Positions 52,406 to 60,143 of a stretch of DNA of 64,000 nucleotides are shown piece by piece. Location: assembly GCA_963772815.1 (NCBI GenBank), contig CAVYYV010000002.1, positions 425,788 to 489,787 on the forward strand, in the 5' to 3' direction. The position numbers were made by a program, and so were the translations under genes. This DNA comes from DATFFO01 sp963772815. Its GTDB lineage: Bacteria; Actinomycetota; Acidimicrobiia; Spongiisociales; ZC4RG35. How positions within the stretch are numbered: the stretch's first letter is position 1; each line of letters starts with the position of its first letter. The notes beneath the pieces were generated by a model. The model made no database searches, was not told the DNA's origin, and saw nothing but the letters and a program-made list of their open reading frames with translations.

Positions 52406-52756
52406 ATGGCATTCAGATGGATCGAACAGAAGCGGCGCTACCGCCAGTACAAGGCGCGTGCGGCGCGGCTCCCCAGGAACTACCGCGCTGCAATCGAGGC
52501 CCTCGACCGGTACTTGACCTACTTCGGCTCGATCACGAAGGGCGACATCTTGGTGTCGATGGTGGAGGATCTCGCCGATCTGTTCGAGCAAAGCGCGGCG
52601 AACGGAACCCCGATCCGCGCCATCGTCGGAGACGACCCTGTCGAGTTCGCCGAGACGTTTCTGCAGAACTACTCGGAGGGTCAGTGGATCAACAAGGAGC
52701 GCGAGCGGCTCGTCAGCGCCATCGACCGGGCGGCGAGTGAGGGCCACAGCTCATGA
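52406..52756 (+). CDS. DUF1048 family protein
   Basis: 116 residues, all-helical: YRQYKARAARLPRNYRAAIE, FGSITKGDILVSMVEDLADL and NYSEGQWINKERERL. DUF1048 proteins occur almost only between padR and ABC-exporter genes and are of unknown mechanism. It overlaps the next gene by 4 nt (ATGA). Confidence 0.88.
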   Translation: MAFRWIEQKRRYRQYKARAARLPRNYRAAIEALDRYLTYFGSITKGDILVSMVEDLADLFEQSAANGTPIRAIVGDDPVEFAETFLQNYSEGQWINKERERLVSAIDRAASEGHSS

Positions 52757-53560
52757 CGACGCGGCAGACTCAGGCGATCCGCGTCCAGGGCCTGGAGAAG
52801 TCATACAAGAAGCTTGAGGTGCTCCGCGGTGTCGACTTCGACGTGGCGCGGGGAGCATCTTCGCTCTGCTCGGCTCGAACGGGGCAGGCAAAACCACGGT
52901 CGTGAGAATCCTGTGCACGCTGCTGAAGGCCGACGCGGGAACCGTCAGCGTCAACGGCTTCGACGTCACCAGCCAGGCTGGGGAAGTGCGGGAATCCATC
53001 AGTCTCACCGGACAATTCACTGCCGTCGACGAAATCCTCAGCGGACGGGAGAACCTCGTGCTGGTCGCCAAATTGCGGCACCTCAAGGAACCGGGAACGA
53101 TCGCGGACAACCTGCTCGATCGTTTCTCGCTGATCGACGCGGCAGCGCGGAGGGTGTCGGCGTATTCGGGTGGCATGCGCCGCCGCCTCGACATCGCGAT
53201 GAGCCTCATCGGGAATCCCAGGTCATCTTCCTCGATGAGCCGACGGCCGGGCTCGACCCCCAGGCGCGCATCGAGGTGTGGCAGGCCGTAAGAGAACTTG
53301 CCGAGCACGGCACGACGGTGCTGCTCACGACGCAGTATCTGGACGAGGCCGAACAACTCGCCGATCGGATCGCGATCCTCCATGAGGGTCGGATCATCGT
53401 GAACGGCACCCTGGCCGAGCTAAGGCATCTGCTCCCGCCCGCCAAGGTCGAATACGTCGAGAAGCAGCCGACCCTCGAGGATGTCTTCCTCGCCATCGTC
53501 GGTGACAAGGCCAAGGCCGGCGACGCCGGCAATGACCGCGGCGTCGGCTCGGACGAGTGA
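52753..53560 (+). pseudogene. ABC exporter ATP-binding protein (DrrA-like), two frameshifts
   Basis: About 269 residues when repaired. SIFALLGSNGAGKTTVVRIL is Walker A, VSAYSGGMRRRLDIAMSL the signature, VIFLDEPTAGLDPQARIEVW Walker B. A missing G near 52853 (GCGCGGGGAGC) and a missing C near 53218 (AATCCCAGG) break the frame; both are at homopolymers. DrrA-type C-terminal domain VEKQPTLEDVFLAIVG follows. Very likely a sequencing artefact in a functional operon. Confidence 0.85.
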
Positions 53561-53568
53561 GGAAACCG

Positions 53569-54331
53569 ATGAACAAGCATCTATTAGGCGACTCCACCGT
53601 CCTGCTGGGACGATCCCTACGCCACATCACGCGCAGCCTGGACACCATCATCACGACCGCCGTCATGCCGGTCGCCATCATGCTGCTGTTCGTCTACGTT
53701 TTCGGCGGCGCAATCAACACAGGGTCGGAGTCGTATCGTGAACTACATGCTGCCTGGCATTCTGCTGATCACGATTGCCTCGGGCATCTCCTACACCGGC
53801 TTCCGGCTCTTCCTGGACACGAAGAGCGGCATCTTCGAGCGATTCCACTCCATGCCGATCGCACGGTCGTCAGTGCTGTGGGCGCATGTGCTGACGTCGC
53901 TGGTCGCCAATCTGACCTCGCTCGTGGTCGTCGTGCTCGTCGCCCTCCTCATGGGCTTCCGCTCGGGAGCAGGAGTGCTGGCGTGGCTGGCGGTCGTCGG
54001 CATCCTGATCCTGGTCACCCTGGCATTGACGTGGATCGCCGTGATCGCCGGTCTTTCTGCGAAGTCCGTGGATGGCGCGGGCGCCTTCTCCTACCCACTC
54101 GTCTTCCTGCCGTTCGTCAGCTCGGCATTCGTGCCCACCGACACCATGCCCGGCCCGGTACGCGCCTTCGCCGAGTACCAGCCGGTGACGTCCATCGTCA
54201 ACGCGATCCGCAACCTGTTCACACAGCATCCGATCGGCACCGACATCTGGATCGCCCTTGCCTGGTGTTTCAGCATCCTCATCGTCGCCTACATCTTCGC
54301 CATGGTCACTTACCGCCACAGGATCTCCTAG
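53569..54331 (+). pseudogene. ABC-2 type exporter permease (DrrB-like), one frameshift
   Basis: About 253 residues with six hydrophobic helices: TAVMPVAIMLLFVYVFGGAI, YMLPGILLITIASGISYTGF, VANLTSLVVVVLVALLMGF, LAVVGILILVTLALTWIAVI, ALAWCFSILIVAYIFAMVTY. An extra base near 53736 (GTCGTATC-GTG) separates the first 57 residues from the rest. Partner of the ATP-binding protein upstream. Confidence 0.82.
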
Positions 54332-54378
54332 GCCCTCGGCGAGCCCACCCGGCCGATTCGGCTCGATCGCCGATGCCC

Positions 54379-54627
54379 GCTCATTCTGGGAGGTCTTCCT
54401 CGATCACTACAACCACGTTCCGCCATGCCGGCATCGGCCTGCACACCCCAACATCGGTCCACTACGGCACCGCCACCGGGATCCGGGCCGCTCGCGCCGA
54501 GACGCCTACCGCCGCCTACAACGCGAACCCCGCCCGATTCCGCCACCAACCACCGACCCCGCCCGAGCTTCCAGAGGTCGCGTGGATCAACGAACCCAAC
54601 CGAGAAACACTCACCCAATCCACATAG
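54379..54627 (+). mobile_element. IS3-family transposase C-terminal remnant
   Basis: FWEVFLDHYNHVP in one frame and HAGIGLHTPTSVHYGTATGI, then RFRHQPPTPPELPEVAWINE in another, match the end of the rve/DDE integrase core of IS3-type transposases. No inverted terminal repeat, OrfA or catalytic DDE part remains. It begins 48 bp after the ABC permease. Confidence 0.75.
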
Positions 54628-54664
54628 GAGGTTGTCGCATCCCCGTTGACACGTTCCGTTCCGC

Positions 54665-55063
54665 CTACAGACCGGTCGACTTCGGATAGGCCCGCTTGGC
54701 GAGATTGAGCGAAAGGCCGAGAATCGCCAGCGCCACCACAAACGAGACTGTGACGGTGATCGCAACGGTTCCCTGAGCAACGAACTCGCCGATCACATCA
54801 ATCAGCGCGAGCCCACTGAGCAATGTCAGACTCCACCTTTGACCCATGAAGAGGCCAACAAGCGCCACTCCGAAGAGGATGCCGACCGTGCCTCCAACAA
54901 CTACCAGCCACTGGTAATCCACGGCCACATCCTGCCGTAGGTTGTCGAGATCTACGAGCAAGGCCCATGTCACGATCACGTGCTGAACGATCTTCTCGCC
55001 GGACATGACCCCAAGGAGCCACAGCATCCAATTGCGATCGGATCTGCCCATTTGCGGCCACAT
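54665..55063 (-). CDS. Small four-helix membrane protein
   Basis: 132 residues. Helices at IVQHVIVTWALLVD, WLVVVGGTVGILFGVALVGL, LTLLSGLALIDVIGEFV and VAITVTVSFVVALAILGLSL. No family is recognised. In-frame ATGs at 55063 and 55051 are both possible starts. It stands alone. Confidence 0.6.
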   Translation of the reverse strand: MWPQMGRSDRNWMLWLLGVMSGEKIVQHVIVTWALLVDLDNLRQDVAVDYQWLVVVGGTVGILFGVALVGLFMGQRWSLTLLSGLALIDVIGEFVAQGTVAITVTVSFVVALAILGLSLNLAKRAYPKSTGL

Positions 55064-55436
55064 GCTATGTCGTCACCCCGGTGCGTGTTGACCTTTTGTC
55101 TAACCAGCCGATGGGCGAGTTTCGGTCATGACTGTCTTACCCGACCCGGTCGCCATCACACGCGCCCGGCGCGTAGCGACCCACACCGTCGGGCGTGCCC
55201 GATGGCTTCGCCTCCACCGCGCCGATGGCTCTTCCTTCGACGAACAGCGGATAGTCAGCGCGGCCATGAGCCCACGCCACCTTGGAACCCCGGAGAACAT
55301 CATGTCCCGTGGTGAGAAGATACTTCCCCGGCCAGTCGTCCAGGGGCTGAGTCGCTTGATGCGAGGGCCGGACGGTCAGTCATCAGGTCGTCATCAGAGG
55401 GCCCGAATGGTGGTGACTTGATTCGCTTCGGCAAAG
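55064..55436. other. Intergenic region, no gene seen
   Basis: About 370 bp. An open plus-strand frame from 55128 lacks any recognisable pattern, and I do not call it. Confidence 0.4.
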
Positions 55437-55466
55437 CAGAATACCAGGCACTGCCTGGGTATTCTG
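55437..55466 (-). terminator. Strong hairpin next to a tRNA remnant
   Basis: CAGAATACCAGGCA (55437-55450) pairs with TGCCTGGGTATTCTG (55452-55466) apart from one bulged G. On the minus strand it directly follows the CCA end of the tRNA remnant and is followed by CTTTG, as a tRNA terminator would be. Confidence 0.65.
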
Positions 55467-55467
55467 T

Positions 55468-55512
55468 TGGTAGCGGAGACGCAATCTTGAACCCGCGACC
55501 TTCGGGTTGTAG
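55468..55512 (-). tRNA. tRNA 3'-end remnant (T arm and acceptor strand)
   Basis: Read on the minus strand: CCCGAAGGTCGCGGGTTC, then a degenerate T-stem partner, then GTCTCCGCTACCA. This is the usual 3' part of an actinobacterial tRNA with CCA encoded. The T stem no longer pairs (GCGGG faces TTGCG-like sequence), and no matching 5' half is visible. Non-functional fragment, probably an old integration site. Confidence 0.5.
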
Positions 55513-55579
55513 TGATGTCGCCTGCCGTTTGTGGGCACATGGACGAGGTCTCTAGTGGTGTGTCGCTAGTCTCGTTGGC

Positions 55580-56239
55580 TTGGGGAAGACGGGACATCTA
55601 GTCGAGTCCAGTAAGAAACCGAGATTGCGCGGATGGCTGCATGCAGTCATGTTCCCGGTGGCGGTGGTCGCCGGAGCGGTCCTGGTTGCCGGTGCTTCTA
55701 CCCAGGAAGCGCGCGCTGCCTCCGCCGTGTTTGCAGCGACGGCAGCCCTCCTATTTGGAGTGAGCGCCTTCTTGCATCGTGGTTCTTGGTCCCCTCGGGT
55801 TGAGGATGTCCTGCGGCGGATGGATCACGCCAACATCTACCTGATAATTGCTGGCACCTATACGCCCTTCGCCGTGCTGGCTCTTCCACCAGACCAAGGT
55901 CGAAGACTCCTGTTGATCGTATGGTCCGGAGCCCTTGCAGGGGTCGTCCTACGAGTGTTCTGGACAACAGCTCCTCGATCGTTGACGACCAGTCTCTACG
56001 TACTAGTCGGGTGGATTGCAGTCTTCTTTCTGCCAGGTCTCTTGGATGGCGCCGGAGTGCCTGCGGTCACCTTGATCATTGTCGGTGGCGTCCTGTACAC
56101 GATTGGCGCTGTTGTATATGCGACCAGGCGCCTCAATCCGTGGCCGGAGTGGTTTGGATTCCACGAAGTGTTTCACGCATTCACGATTGCGGCGTTCATT
56201 GCCCATTACATCGCAGTGTGGATCGTTGTCCACGCCTAG
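55580..56239 (+). CDS. Hemolysin III/PAQR family membrane protein
   Basis: 219 residues from TTG. Seven helices with the family motifs KPRLRGWLHAV, RMDHANIYLIIAGTYTPF (metal His/Asp) and GFHEVFHAFTIAAFIAHY (metal His residues). The zinc site typical of PAQR proteins is complete. Roles proposed for the family include membrane homeostasis; haemolysis is not implied. Stands alone. Confidence 0.9.
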   Translation: MGKTGHLVESSKKPRLRGWLHAVMFPVAVVAGAVLVAGASTQEARAASAVFAATAALLFGVSAFLHRGSWSPRVEDVLRRMDHANIYLIIAGTYTPFAVLALPPDQGRRLLLIVWSGALAGVVLRVFWTTAPRSLTTSLYVLVGWIAVFFLPGLLDGAGVPAVTLIIVGGVLYTIGAVVYATRRLNPWPEWFGFHEVFHAFTIAAFIAHYIAVWIVVHA

Positions 56240-56556
56240 GACACGCCTGCCGTGGCAGTTGCCAACCCACATCCGGTTGCGAGGATGGCGAGGTGACCAG
56301 CGAAGAGATCACGATGCTCCGCAACCGGTTGGGTGCTCTCATCGGAGGAGATCGATCGGAGATTCTCCACCGGTGGCTCGATCCCACCATCCTCCCGCCC
56401 CGACCGATCTGGTCGCTCTGGCGGCGGCATCCGGGCTGAAGGCGTTTGCCCCATGGCACGGCCTGGACACCGTCCAGGGGTGCCGGGAGGCGTGCGGAGG
56501 TCAGAGATACATGGCCGTCGACTGCCTCGGGCCTAAGCGCGATGACGTGGACGTCT
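56240..56556. other. Intergenic region, possible decayed plus-strand gene
   Basis: A GTG at 56293 opens SEEITMLRNRLGALIGGDRS, and another frame continues LVALAAASGLKAFAPWHGLD, suggesting one small gene with an indel near 56400. No family is recognised, so I do not call it. Confidence 0.25.
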
Positions 56557-57045
56557 TCACCCGAACGAGCGCGACAGCGATCGCAGGGTTCGCTTGCGTT
56601 CGCTGCGCACAATCAGGTGCGCGACTGGTTTCATGAGTCGCATCCATCCGGTCAGCTCGGTCTGCGCTACGTGGTGTACGGCGGTCCCACCGTGGTTCGC
56701 CTCGAGGACATAATCCATGCGGGCGTCGGCCTTGGCGCCACCAGGCCACCGGAGATTTTCTCGGAACTCCACACGCGAAGGGGAGTCGAGTTCGGCGACC
56801 TCGCCGCGGAACGTACCCATCCGGGTGTAGTCGGCGTACTGTGCACCTACGGCTGGCGGTCCATCCACCGTCCACGCACACCTGCGAAATAGGCCCGTGT
56901 GGTGCATCCACTTGCGGTAGCCGGGTAGGTCGATTAGTCGTGCGAAGACGTCCCCGACCGGCGCGTCGACCATGGCGCGGCCCTCGAATCCGACCACGCT
57001 CGGTATGCGGACCTGGCTTTCCGGGCCGTGGGCCGCGGCACCCAT
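56557..57045 (-). CDS. SRPBCC family protein
   Basis: 162 residues. EGRAMVDAPVGDVFARLIDL, YRKWMHHTGLFRRCAWTVDG, GEVAELDSPSRVEFRENLRW and MDYVLEANHGGTAVHHVAQT form a complete polyketide-cyclase/START-like fold. No catalytic assignment. The start at 57045 lies 6 bp after the DUF4242 stop, so the two are an operon. Confidence 0.78.
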   Translation of the reverse strand: MGAAAHGPESQVRIPSVVGFEGRAMVDAPVGDVFARLIDLPGYRKWMHHTGLFRRCAWTVDGPPAVGAQYADYTRMGTFRGEVAELDSPSRVEFRENLRWPGGAKADARMDYVLEANHGGTAVHHVAQTELTGWMRLMKPVAHLIVRSERKRTLRSLSRSFG

Positions 57046-57050
57046 AACGG

Positions 57051-57326
57051 TCACCCCTTCGTCTGTCCGATGGTGGCGCAACCTGCAGCAACGTCGAAGA
57101 TCTCGTCGGCCACCAGACCGTGCGCTTCTCGGTGCACCGCTTGTGCGCTGGCGGCGGCCGGTGCCTCGACCGGGCAGAAAGCGCGGCGGTGCCCGGCGTC
57201 CACCCAGTAGTTCAGGTAGCGGTTTCGGTTCTTCTCCTGCACACGCAGGTCTGCTGCGTGTGCAGCTGCCACCGCGTACTGATCCGTGCCATCGGGGAGC
57301 TCGTGGACATCCATGTAGAGCGGCAT
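57051..57326 (-). CDS. DUF4242 protein, second copy
   Basis: 91 residues: MPLYMDVHELPDG, AAAHAADLRVQEKNRNRYLN, YWVDAGHRRAFCPVEAP, AVHREAHGLVADEIFDV. Same family as 27963-28211 (HREAHGL shared). Start supported by GGAGG eight to nine bases upstream. Followed by the SRPBCC gene. Confidence 0.83.
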   Translation of the reverse strand: MPLYMDVHELPDGTDQYAVAAAHAADLRVQEKNRNRYLNYWVDAGHRRAFCPVEAPAAASAQAVHREAHGLVADEIFDVAAGCATIGQTKG

Positions 57327-57409
57327 CTCGGTCGCCTCCAGGCCGTCTTATCGTCTGACGTCGGCGACCGTATGGAACGGGGCGTTCCCTGAGCGTTCCC
57401 CCGACGACC

Positions 57410-57633
57410 GCCTGCCTAGAGCCGGTGCCGGCCAATTGTGCGCAGTGAGCGGCGTCTCGCGGCCGACGGGCGGCCGCGAAGCCGACCGCGGCCTGTTCGA
57501 ACAGCGCAGTGACAGCCCTCACTTCCTCGCCCCGCTTCCGGCCAAGCACATCCCGTACCTCCCCGAGCACTGCCTGCCAGGGCCCACCCCGCCACCGCTC
57601 GGCGGTGTAGCCGGCCCGATCCAGGAGCGCCAT
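57410..57633 (-). pseudogene. Possible C-terminal fragment of a TPR/ATPase regulator
   Basis: MALLDRAGYTAERWRGGPWQ, AVLGEVRDVLGRKRGEEVRA and FEQAAVGFAAARRPRDAAHC form helical, TPR-like sequence in one frame. It lies upstream of the DUF4242 gene, where cyclase/BTAD-type regulators often occur. Degenerate after about 57410. Identity uncertain. Confidence 0.3.
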
Positions 57634-57765
57634 CGAATCGCCCCGAGTTGAGTGGCATTCTCGGCGTCGCACTGGAGTCGCGCGCGCTGCAGCCGCGGCC
57701 CATTTGCCCTCGTTTGGAGGCGCCCACGCCGGGTTCCGAAAGTCGGAGCCCGAAAGGAGTGAACC

Positions 57766-58160
57766 ATGGAGGGATATGTAGCCCGCAAGGGTGAGCGTTG
57801 GTATGCGGTCATCTATCAAGGACTGGATCCGGTCACCGGGAAGGAGTGTCGCAATTGGCATCCGGCGGGCACCAACCGCGAAAACGCGGAGCGGTTGGCT
57901 GCGAGCGTTGCGGCTGAGCTGAACGGCCGCCACGACGGGGCTCGGTCACTCACGTTCGGTGTCTACCTGACGGCGCGGTGGCTTCCCGGCAAGAACCTGG
58001 AGCTGCCGCACCACCTGGGACGGGTACCGCCGCAGCATCGGAACTCCACGTGCTTCCCTCGCTGGGGAGCATCCCAATCCGCCGGCTGCCACCGCATCAC
58101 CTCGAAGCGCTGTATGACGACAGGTCTAGAGATGGGCCGCTACCCGGTAACGGCCGGGTG
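57766..58160 (+). pseudogene. Tyrosine recombinase (integrase) N-terminal remnant
   Basis: MEGYVARKGERWYAVIYQGL and DPVTGKECRNWHPAGTNREN are the arm-binding domain of phage/ICE integrases; SLTFGVYLTARWLPGKNLEL begins the SAM-like core-binding domain. The frame then shifts: IPIRRLPPHHLEALYDD appears in another frame. The catalytic domain (R-H-R-Y) is absent. The start is well preserved behind AAAGGAG. Confidence 0.75.
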
Positions 58161-58826
58161 AAGACGGACACAGCAATATCCGTCCTCAGGAGCGAGCACC
58201 GCGGAGGCACCGGAGCCGGAGCCTTCGATCATTCCCTCGACCAGGGCAAGGTTGATCCCACAGGTCGTGTCCCGGTCCTGGTCCCGGAGCACATGGAAGG
58301 GACAGTTGCGGAACCTGGTCTCACCATCCTCTTCTGCCGGCTCGTATCCGGTTTCCCGAAGGGCCGTCTCCAGGCCATCTGCTCCGATCTCACATCCGGT
58401 GCGCCGCGCCACGTCGGCGAGCGCAGCGTCGGCGACATGACCAGCCCGTACCGCCTCGAGCAGGATCCGGGCCGCCAGCTCATAACGACGAGGCGGAACC
58501 GAAACGTCGTATACCTGACCCGAACGGCGATACAGCTTGGCCGGTCTTCCCGCACCGGGGCCCTCCCGGCCGGTGAGCCGGCGGAACTCGAAATCCAACA
58601 GCCCATCATCGGCCAGACGATCCAAGTGGTAGGCAGCCACCTGACGGGAGACGCCAAGAGCCTCCGCTGCCTCATCCCGGGTCACCGGCTCCGAAGCAGC
58701 AGAGACGAGGTCATAGAGGACACGCCGGATCGGCTCAGCCAAGGACGCCAACGCCTCGAGGTCGTCACCCCCCGGCGATGTCTCATCGGCCAGATCGGCC
58801 GGGTCCGAATGTTGCTCGGTCATCAC
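58140..58826 (-). CDS. HTH regulator with a C-terminal Fe-S-type cysteine cluster (SufR-like)
   Basis: 228 residues. The winged HTH reads AEPIRRVLYDLVSAASEPVT and ALGVSRQVAAYHLDRLADDG. A hinge with GREGPGAGRPAKLYRRSG follows, and a C-terminal region has NCPFHVL, TCGINLALVEGMIEG and GYCCVRLHP. The spaced cysteines resemble the cluster-binding site of SufR-type repressors. Divergent from the DoxX-like gene, whose promoter carries repeated TTCTAA boxes. Confidence 0.82.
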   Translation of the reverse strand: MMTEQHSDPADLADETSPGGDDLEALASLAEPIRRVLYDLVSAASEPVTRDEAAEALGVSRQVAAYHLDRLADDGLLDFEFRRLTGREGPGAGRPAKLYRRSGQVYDVSVPPRRYELAARILLEAVRAGHVADAALADVARRTGCEIGADGLETALRETGYEPAEEDGETRFRNCPFHVLRDQDRDTTCGINLALVEGMIEGSGSGASAVLAPEDGYCCVRLHPAVTG

Positions 58827-58833
58827 ATATCCA

Positions 58834-58902
58834 TTCTAAAACAAACTCAGATTGACAATACAGACCCTGCAGTTCTAAGATCGCTGCGACTCTACTTTAG
58901 AA
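58834..58902 (+). promoter_or_regulatory. Divergent promoter with TTCTAA boxes
   Basis: A sigma70-like promoter for the DoxX-like gene: TTGACA (58852-58857), 18-bp spacer, TAAGAT (58876-58881). TTCTAAA (58834-58840) and TTCTAAG (58873-58879) are direct copies, and TTTAGAA (58896-58902) is the inverse. One box overlaps the -10. Likely sites for the divergent regulator. Confidence 0.6.
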
Positions 58903-58915
58903 AGGAAATGTCGTC

Positions 58916-59299
58916 ATGACAACCACCACGACCACCAGCGCCGCTCCGTCACAGACCGCCTACCAGATCCTCCGCCTCGGCTTCACCGTGGCGCCGATCC
59001 TCTTCGGTCTCGACAAGTTCTTCAACCTGATGACCGACTGGCCCCAGTTCCTCCCTGAGTTCGTCACCGACGTCGTCTCCGGCACGGTGGTCATGGCCAT
59101 CGTGGGAGTAATCGAGATTGCTGCCGGCATCGGAGTCTGGCTACGACCCAAGATCTTCGCCTACGTCGTCGCCGCCTGGCTAGGCGTGATCATCATCACC
59201 TTGGCCCTCACCGGCGGGTTCTGGGACATCGCCCTCCGCGACTTCGGACTCCTTCTCGGCGCCGTCGCCCTCGGTCAGCTCGCCCGCGACCACGCCTGA
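58916..59299 (+). CDS. DoxX-like small membrane protein
   Basis: 127 residues with four helices: RLGFTVAPILFGLDKFFNLM, GTVVMAIVGVIEIAAGIGVW, FAYVVAAWLGVIIITLALTG and DFGLLLGAVALGQLAR. The pattern fits DoxX-type proteins, linked in some bacteria to thiol/redox homeostasis. Start behind AAAGGAAATG. Divergent from the Fe-S-type regulator. Confidence 0.8.
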   Translation: MTTTTTTSAAPSQTAYQILRLGFTVAPILFGLDKFFNLMTDWPQFLPEFVTDVVSGTVVMAIVGVIEIAAGIGVWLRPKIFAYVVAAWLGVIIITLALTGGFWDIALRDFGLLLGAVALGQLARDHA

Positions 59300-59450
59300 C
59301 CCCAATACCCGGGGAGATTCACACACCAGGTTGCGGTCGCCCTCAACGCCATTGATCCGGCCGACCGACGGAGTTCCGGTCTCCGCAGGATCGAGTCCCC
59401 GACTTGCCGTACCCATTCGTGCCCGTCCGTGTGGTCGCGCCCGTCTGGAG

Positions 59451-59980
59451 TCATTTTCTCCCGGCACCGAAGTGCTCTGACAGATACTTCTCGCCCTCGT
59501 TCGCAGAGGACCGTGACCACCTGCGCGAGGTCGGGGTTCTCGTGTAGGGTCTTCCGGGCCGCCACCAAGTGGGCTCCCGAGCTGGGGCCGACGAACAGCC
59601 CGTGGTCTCGGGCCGGCCGCCGCATCTCATCCAGGGCCTCTTCGCCTGGCACCGCTACCACCTTTTCGATCTCGTCGAGACGACGGGAGACGATTCCGGG
59701 CACAAAGCCGTCGGCGATGCCCGCAATGATGTGGCGCCCCCGTCTCGCCACACCCGATCGTGCACGACTCGTCCGGCTCGACTGCGATCGTGCGCATATC
59801 CGGGGTGACCGCCCAAGGAGACGCGGCCGACACCGATGAGCGTGCCACCGGTCCCCACTCCCATGACCAACGCATTCGGTCAGGCCGGCAAGCTGTGGAG
59901 GTGGCTCGACGAACCGTATCAGGCAGGCGGTGAGAGTTGGCAAACAGGATGGTCCGGCTTCCGTCACCCTCGATGAGCAC
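59451..59980 (-). pseudogene. Cysteine synthase-type PLP enzyme remnant
   Basis: Pieces in three frames: VMGVGTGGTLIGVGRVSLGG (PLP phosphate loop), TIAVEPDESCTIGCGETG, IAGIADGFVPGIVSRRLDEI, then ARDHGLFVGPSSGAHLVAAR and EGEKYLSEHFGAG to the stop. At least three frame changes are needed and the N-terminal half with the PLP lysine is missing. Clear pseudogene. 59300-59450 and 59981-60143 hold nothing else I can support. Confidence 0.8.
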
Positions 59981-60143
59981 TTGGAACGCTGGCTGCCCAA
60001 CCAGCGACAGCCGTCGACCTGCTCGTCATAGCAGCGGAGCATCCGGCTCCACGTCCTCCTCTGAATCGGCTTGATTCCCCTCCAAAGGCTCGTCTCCGAG
60101 CGCATTGATGCTAATATTCGTGGCAGCGCTCGGCGCGGGTTTC

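Noticed and set aside
56293..56640. Possible small gene in two frames
   Set aside because: Coding-like composition but no recognisable family and a required indel.
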